From contig DASSDL010000012.1 of NCBI GenBank assembly GCA_035697145.1, forward strand, positions 1 to 9,750: a stretch of DNA of 9,750 nt, written 5' to 3'. The notes under the pieces are model-generated. The model worked only from the letters and a program-made list of their open reading frames with translations, searched no databases and was not told the origin of the DNA. This document shows positions 6,340 to 9,750 of this stretch, piece after piece; the first letter of the stretch is position 1, and each line of letters begins with the position of its first letter. The position numbers and the translations under genes were made by a program. Origin of the DNA: DASQUK01 sp035697145. GTDB lineage: Bacteria; Actinomycetota; Acidimicrobiia; Acidimicrobiales; VFJN01.

Positions 6340-6540
6340 ATGTCCGACCGTGACGAGACCCCCGAGTCCTACCGCGACGACGAGACCCCTGACTCCGACG
6401 AGGAGCGGGCAGAGGAGCTGGCCCACGAGGCGGCCGAGGAGAACCCCGACCCGATCACCTACCGCGAGGTGCTCGAGGGCGAGTTGGAGGAAGAGGGCCT
6501 TTCCGAGGAGGGCCGCGAGATCGGCGAGCACATCGACTAG
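6340..6540 (+). CDS. Small highly acidic protein, function unknown
   Basis: This 66-residue protein contains 28 Asp/Glu and only 5 Arg, with no Lys or Cys, so its pI must be very low. The N-terminal part has a short duplication (DETPES then DETPDS), matched at DNA level by two copies of GACGAGACCCC(C/T)GA. The middle (EERAEELAHEAAEEN) looks like an acidic amphipathic helix, followed by PDPITYREVLEGELEEEGLSEEGREIGEHID. I recognise no family. The strong Shine-Dalgarno and clean codon use support a real gene. Possible roles include binding a basic partner or metal, or an intrinsically disordered regulatory protein, but nothing in the sequence decides this. It is divergent from the protease gene and 99 bases ahead of alkB on the same strand, so it might share a transcript with alkB. 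Confidence 0.75.
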   Translation: MSDRDETPESYRDDETPDSDEERAEELAHEAAEENPDPITYREVLEGELEEEGLSEEGREIGEHID

Positions 6541-6602
6541 GCCGGCGGGTCCACGGTGTGATGGCTCTCCCGTAGCTCGTCCTCGATGGCCATCGGGTTC
6601 GA

Positions 6603-6619
6603 ACCTCACAGATGGAGGT
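6603..6619 (+). promoter_or_regulatory. Small hairpin pairing with a GGAGGT before alkB
   Basis: ACCTC (6603-6607) can pair with GAGGT (6615-6619) across a 7-base loop, masking GGAGGT, the only good Shine-Dalgarno-like sequence upstream of alkB. The stem has only 5 pairs, so this may be chance. If alkB is translated from a start in this area, the hairpin could lower its initiation. Confidence 0.2.
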
Positions 6620-6639
6620 GGATGCTCGTTTTACGTCAC

Positions 6640-7425
6640 ATGAAGCTCGTTGTACCGACGACACGTCGCGGTGGGGCGCGCAGCCGCCAGGGTGGCGTGC
6701 CGACCACGTTTCCGCCCGGGCCGACCACCGAAGCCGGCCCGATCCACCAGCCATCCCTGCCCCTTGTCGAGGTCGAAGCCGTCCGCCCGCGCCGCGAGGT
6801 CTTGCCGGGCGTCGTGCACATCCCGGCGTGGCTCGGGCTCACCCTCCAACGAGCCCTGGTCGAGGACTTCCGCCGGTGGGCCGTCCCGCCCGCTGGGCTG
6901 CGCCACCCCCGCGTCCCGACAGGCCACCTGATGAGCGTGCAGTCGGTGTGCCTCGGGTGGCACTGGCAGCCGTATGCGTACAGCCGGAGCGCGGACGACA
7001 CCGACGGCGCGCCCGTGAAGCCGCTCCCACCCGAGATCGTCGAGCTGGCGCGGGCGGCGGTTGAAACGGCCTACGGCGCCGGCGGTCCGGGAGCGGCCCC
7101 GTACGCACCCGACGCCGCCATCGTGAACCTCTATGCCCCCGGTGCCCGCCTCGGCCTCCACCAGGACGGCGAAGAGCCGTCCGCCGCCCCGGTGGTCACG
7201 ATCAGCCTGGGTGACGCCTGCGCCTTCCGGCTCGCCGGCGTCGACCGCCGCACCGGACCGTTCACCGACATCGAGATGCGCAGCGGCGACCTGCTGGTGT
7301 TCGGCGGCCCCAACCGCCGCATCTACCACGGGGTGCCCAAGGTGTTCCCGGGCACCGCGCCGCCCGAGCTCGGCCTCCCGCCCGGGCGGCTGAGCATCAC
7401 CGTTCGCGAGACGGGACTGTCATGA
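6640..7425 (+). CDS. alkB: AlkB-type 2-oxoglutarate/Fe(II) dioxygenase (DNA repair)
   Basis: From the ATG at 6640 the protein has 261 residues and lines up with Escherichia coli AlkB through its core. It repairs 1-methyladenine and 3-methylcytosine in DNA by oxidative demethylation. Visible elements: HLMSVQSVCLGWHWQPYAYS (97-115, substrate lid); NLYAPGARLGLHQDGEEP (163-180) with 2OG contacts N163 and Y165 and iron ligands H174 and D176 in an HQD motif; RSGDLLVFGGPNRRIYHG (214-231) with distal ligand H230; and RLSITVRETG (250-259), where R250 and R256 keep the spacing of E. coli R204 and R210. E. coli AlkB has 216 residues; the extra length is a Pro/Arg/Gly-rich N terminus of about 40 residues without homology, so the start is uncertain. 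ATG 6586, ATG 6622 and GTG 6697 are alternatives. No ada or inducer gene is in view. It overlaps the next gene by ATGA. Confidence 0.93.
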   Translation: MKLVVPTTRRGGARSRQGGVPTTFPPGPTTEAGPIHQPSLPLVEVEAVRPRREVLPGVVHIPAWLGLTLQRALVEDFRRWAVPPAGLRHPRVPTGHLMSVQSVCLGWHWQPYAYSRSADDTDGAPVKPLPPEIVELARAAVETAYGAGGPGAAPYAPDAAIVNLYAPGARLGLHQDGEEPSAAPVVTISLGDACAFRLAGVDRRTGPFTDIEMRSGDLLVFGGPNRRIYHGVPKVFPGTAPPELGLPPGRLSITVRETGLS

Positions 7426-8144
7426 GCGCCTCGATGTCCATCGCCGATCGGGTGGACCGACTCCGCTGGCCCGACATCGGTGACGGCCTCGACGACGTCG
7501 GGGTCGGGCCCACCGGCTCGGTCCTCACCGCCGCCGAGTGTCGGTCCCTCGTCGATGCCTACGACGACGACGCCCGGTTCCGGTCCACGATCGACATGGC
7601 CCGCCACCGCTTCGGCGAGGGTCAGTACCGCTACTTCGCCCACCCGCTGCCTGGGATCGTGGCCGAGCTGCGGGCCGCGTTCTGGCCACACCTGCTGCCG
7701 ATCGCGCGGACATGGGCACAGAGGCGAGGCCAGCCCGCCCCATGGCCCGACCGTATCGAGGACTGGCTGGACCGGTGCCACGATGCGGGACAGACCCGAC
7801 CGACGCCGCTCATGCTGCGCTATGGCCCCGGTGATTGGAACGCCCTGCATCGCGACCTCTACGGCGAACTCGTGTTCCCGCTCCAGGTGGTCATCGGCCT
7901 CGACAGGCCTGGCGATGCCTACACCGGCGGCGAGTTCATCGTCGTCGAGCAACGGCCCCGAGCGCAGTCCCGCGCCACCGCCAGCAGGATCCCCCGGGGG
8001 CACGGCCTGGTCTTCACCACCCGCGACCGCCCCGTGCGCAGCCAGCGAGGCTGGTCCAACGGTCCGCTGCGCCACGGCGTCAGCACCGTTCGCAGCGGAC
8101 GACGCCACACGCTGGGCCTCGTGTTCCATGACGCCGCCGCCTGA
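7422..8144 (+). CDS. 2OG-Fe(II) oxygenase coupled to alkB
   Basis: The 240-residue protein is a second 2-oxoglutarate/Fe(II) oxygenase, of a prolyl-hydroxylase-like rather than AlkB type. The cupin core shows PTPLMLRYGPGDWNALHRDLYG (127-148) with iron ligands H143 and D145, strand VFPLQVVIGL, TGGEFIVVEQRPR (168-180), GHGLVFTTRDRPVRS (193-207), and RHGVSTVRSGRRHTLGLVFHDA (217-238) with distal ligand H218 and R228, ten residues later, as the expected 2OG-carboxylate binder. All required residues are present, so it should be active. The substrate is unknown: protein side chains, amino acids or nucleic acid are possible. Its ATG overlaps the alkB stop (ATGA at 7422-7425), which implies translational coupling and a shared role. 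An internal ATG at 7434 is an alternative start. It is convergent with the response regulator gene. Confidence 0.92.
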   Translation: MSASMSIADRVDRLRWPDIGDGLDDVGVGPTGSVLTAAECRSLVDAYDDDARFRSTIDMARHRFGEGQYRYFAHPLPGIVAELRAAFWPHLLPIARTWAQRRGQPAPWPDRIEDWLDRCHDAGQTRPTPLMLRYGPGDWNALHRDLYGELVFPLQVVIGLDRPGDAYTGGEFIVVEQRPRAQSRATASRIPRGHGLVFTTRDRPVRSQRGWSNGPLRHGVSTVRSGRRHTLGLVFHDAAA

Positions 8145-8150
8145 GCGGCG
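8135..8150. terminator. Short GC hairpin at the end of the dioxygenase gene
   Basis: CGCCGC (8135-8140) and GCGGCG (8145-8150) can form a 6-bp stem around a CTGA loop containing the stop codon. There is no U tract. The rest of the 113-base gap to the convergent response regulator (8145-8257) shows no gene or clear signal. Confidence 0.25.
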
Positions 8151-8257
8151 CAGCCCACTCCCCCAGAGGCCATCAAGAACCTCATCTACTCTCGGGCGAG
8201 ACCCAACCCGTCGGCGCACTTCCTGGTCAGGCCTCGGCGGTGGGGAAAGCGGCGACC

Positions 8258-8905
8258 TCAGCCGGAGCGCAGGAAGGTAAGGACTGCCAGCACTCGCCGG
8301 TGGTACTCGGGGGACTCGCGCAGGTCGAGCTTGAGGAAGATCTGCGAGATGTGGGAGTCGACAGTCTTACGCGACAAGAAGAGCTTCTCGCCGATCGCAC
8401 CGTTGGAGCGACCCTCGGCGACGAGCGCTAGTACTTCCCGCTCGCGCTCAGTCAGCACGTCGAGCGGGCCGCGTGCCCGCTTGCGCGCGACCAGCCGCGA
8501 GACGATCGTCGGGTCTATCACGCATTCGCCCTCGTCGATCCGTCGCAGCGCGTCGGCCACGACCGCGACCTCCGAGACACGGTCCTTGAGCAGGTATCCG
8601 GCGCCGGCCGGTACCTCCTCGAGGAGGCGGGCGGCGTAGCGCGAGTCCAGGTAGTGCGAGAGCACGAGGACCCCAACGTCCGGATGGCGGCCGCGGATCT
8701 CCTGCGCCGCGACGAGGCCGTCGTCACCGTGGTCGGGTGGCATCCGGATGTCCACGATCGCGACGTCGGGCTTGCGCGCATCGACCATGCGGAGCAGGGT
8801 CTCGGCATCCCCACAGCGGCCGGCGACCTCGAAGCCGGCGTCTTGGAGCAGCCGGGCGAGGCCCTCGCGTAGCAGCGCCTCGTCGTCGGCGATCACGACG
8901 CGCAC
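8258..8905 (-). CDS. NarL/FixJ-type response regulator
   Basis: The 215-residue protein has an N-terminal receiver domain (1-about 120) with acidic pocket D7/D8, phosphoacceptor D52 (VDIRMPP), the Ser switch residue S83 (VLSHY) and K107 (YLLKDRV). A LuxR-type helix-turn-helix follows (about 149-210: LTEREREVLALVAEGRSNGAIGEKLFLSRKTVDSHISQIFLKL). The C terminus HRRVLAVLTFL is typical of an actinobacterial subgroup. It should be a DNA-binding transcription factor switched by phosphorylation at D52. The GTG at 8905 yields the standard opening MRVVIADDEA and has GGAG five bases upstream, inside the kinase gene. The two genes overlap by 13 bases, so translation is probably coupled. No target operon can be named from the window. 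Confidence 0.95.
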   Translation of the reverse strand: MRVVIADDEALLREGLARLLQDAGFEVAGRCGDAETLLRMVDARKPDVAIVDIRMPPDHGDDGLVAAQEIRGRHPDVGVLVLSHYLDSRYAARLLEEVPAGAGYLLKDRVSEVAVVADALRRIDEGECVIDPTIVSRLVARKRARGPLDVLTEREREVLALVAEGRSNGAIGEKLFLSRKTVDSHISQIFLKLDLRESPEYHRRVLAVLTFLRSG

Positions 8906-9750
8906 GGCATCTCCACTCGTAGCTGGCCGTCCCGCACGGCCGCCGTCCCGCCGACCGCCCCGACGCGGTCTTGGATCTGTTGCATGGCGCTGGTTATCTG
9001 GTTGCCGGCGTCGATCACTAGGCGTAGATGGCCGCCCTCGGCGACGGCGTCCACGGTGACGTCGCTGTCAGTCAGCCTAAGCGACTCGACGGCGGCGAAG
9101 TACGCCGCCGACTCGACCTCGCCAGGGAAGCGGCCGGGGGGCACCGCGCGCGGCACGAGCCGAGGCGCATGCTCGGAGAGCTCCTGCAGGGCGGCGGCGA
9201 GCCCTTCCTCGGCGAGAACCGCCGGGAACAGGCCGTGAGCGACGTCGCGCAACTCGACGACCGCGGCGCGCACCGCAGCTTCGGCGGCGGCCAGGCGGGC
9301 GTCGAGCTCCTCGTCGCTGGCTGCGATCCTGCGCTGGGTGAGCCGGATGGCGAGCGCGACCGCGACCAGGCGCTGCTGCGCCCCGTCGTGCAGGTCGCGT
9401 TCGAGCGCGCGGCGTTCGGCGTCAGCTGCGGCGACGATACGAGCCCGCGATGAGCGGAGCTGCTCGAGCCGGGCCCGGCGGGCCGCGTGAAGGCGTTCGT
9501 GCTCTAGCGCCAGGCTCGCAGTGGTCACGAGCTCGGACAGAAGCGCGGGGTCGTCGAGGAGCCCGGGTCGGTGCACGACCGCCAACAGCTCCTCTCCGGC
9601 GACGCGCACCTGCGTCACTTCACGCTCGCCGGGGGGCGGCAGCTCCGTCTCACGACCCTCGGCATCGATCCACTCCCCGCCGTCGAGGTGGTATCGCACC
9701 TCGAGCGTCGGATCGCCCAGGGAGTCGGCGAGCCATGCGCGAAGCTCGCC
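8893..9750 (-). CDS. Sensor histidine kinase (partial), degenerate ATPase domain
   Basis: The reading frame stays open to the window edge (upstream residues GELRAWLADSLGDPTLEV continue in frame), so this is the C-terminal 285 residues of a longer NarX/DesK-type kinase. Counting from the GTG codon at 9699, there is a coiled region (about 65-95), then the HisKA_3 phosphoacceptor box ERRALERDLHDGAQQRLVAVAL (95-116) with H104 (bases 9388-9390), and the linker RDVAHGLFPAVLAEEGLAAAL (151-171). The ATPase part is abnormal: where the family has 'AYFVVAEALTNVAKHA' it reads AYFAAVESLRLTDSD, losing the N-box Asn, and where it has 'DDGVGG...GSGLxGLxDRV' it reads DAGNQITSAMQQIQDRV, losing the G1 glycines. 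The end, GAVGGTAAVRDGQLRVEMPCAS, is normal again. It precedes and overlaps its response regulator. The sensory N terminus is outside the window. Confidence 0.9.
   Translation of the reverse strand, partial: GELRAWLADSLGDPTLEVRYHLDGGEWIDAEGRETELPPPGEREVTQVRVAGEELLAVVHRPGLLDDPALLSELVTTASLALEHERLHAARRARLEQLRSSRARIVAAADAERRALERDLHDGAQQRLVAVALAIRLTQRRIAASDEELDARLAAAEAAVRAAVVELRDVAHGLFPAVLAEEGLAAALQELSEHAPRLVPRAVPPGRFPGEVESAAYFAAVESLRLTDSDVTVDAVAEGGHLRLVIDAGNQITSAMQQIQDRVGAVGGTAAVRDGQLRVEMPCAS

Noticed and set aside
6595..6608. tRNA-like T-loop sequence (GGTTCGAACC).
   Set aside because: The flanks do not form a 5-bp T stem, and no anticodon arm or acceptor stem is found around it on either strand; it is a short chance palindrome.
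7323..8219. 298-codon minus-strand open frame opposite the second dioxygenase.
   Set aside because: The opposite strand carries a complete enzyme with all catalytic residues; the antisense translation has no motif or credible start signal.
8145..8257. Possible small gene or regulatory RNA between the dioxygenase and response regulator genes.
   Set aside because: No start with a ribosome site, no stable structure and no promoter was seen in the 113 bases between these convergent genes.

Overview
The window looks like chromosomal DNA from a very GC-rich member of the Actinomycetota. The signs are strong G/C bias at third codon positions, frequent GTG starts, many genes without a Shine-Dalgarno sequence, an actinobacterial-style class II fumarase, and a NarL-type two-component pair of actinobacterial type. 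The overall flavour suggests an Acidimicrobiia-like lineage, but that is an impression from protein families, not a placement. Eleven protein-coding genes fill the window. No gene-free stretch exceeds about 115 bases. I see no RNA gene, CRISPR array, insertion sequence, prophage or integration site.

Layout. (1) Positions 11-2440, minus strand: a three-gene run with an eIF-2B/Rossmann-like protein of unknown role, a PPOX-fold flavin or F420 enzyme, and a DUF885-type HExxPGHH metallopeptidase. (2) Positions 2501-2992, plus strand: a thioredoxin-fold protein without a CxxC motif, divergent from the first run across a 60-bp promoter region. (3) Positions 3000-4394, minus strand: fumC, convergent with gene 2 with only 7 bases between the stops. 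(4) Positions 4494-4976, plus strand: a TIGR00725/LOG-type Rossmann protein, divergent from fumC. (5) Positions 4981-6243, minus strand: a membrane-anchored HExxH metalloprotease, convergent with gene 4. A perfect 22-bp palindrome covers both stop codons there. (6) Positions 6340-6540, plus strand: a 66-residue, extremely acidic protein with a strong Shine-Dalgarno. (7) Positions 6640-7425 and 7422-8144, plus strand: alkB and a second 2-oxoglutarate/Fe(II) oxygenase overlapping by ATGA, probably one translationally coupled unit. (8) Positions 8258-8905 and 8893-9750, minus strand: a NarL-type response regulator and the C-terminal part of its histidine kinase, which runs off the window.

How the genes work together. 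Most of the window is a patchwork of short housekeeping or unknown transcription units. The clearest functional pair is alkB plus the second dioxygenase, probably alkylation-damage repair with an uncharacterised partner. The kinase and regulator form a second pair. The kinase keeps its phosphoacceptor histidine box, but its ATP-binding domain lacks a recognisable N box and G1 box. A recurring promoter signature, TAC(C/G)GT placed 7-10 bases upstream of a GTG or ATG, fixes several starts and points to widespread leaderless transcription. I find no convincing new defence or mobile system. The best leads are the dioxygenase pair, the degenerate kinase, and the leaderless promoter pattern.
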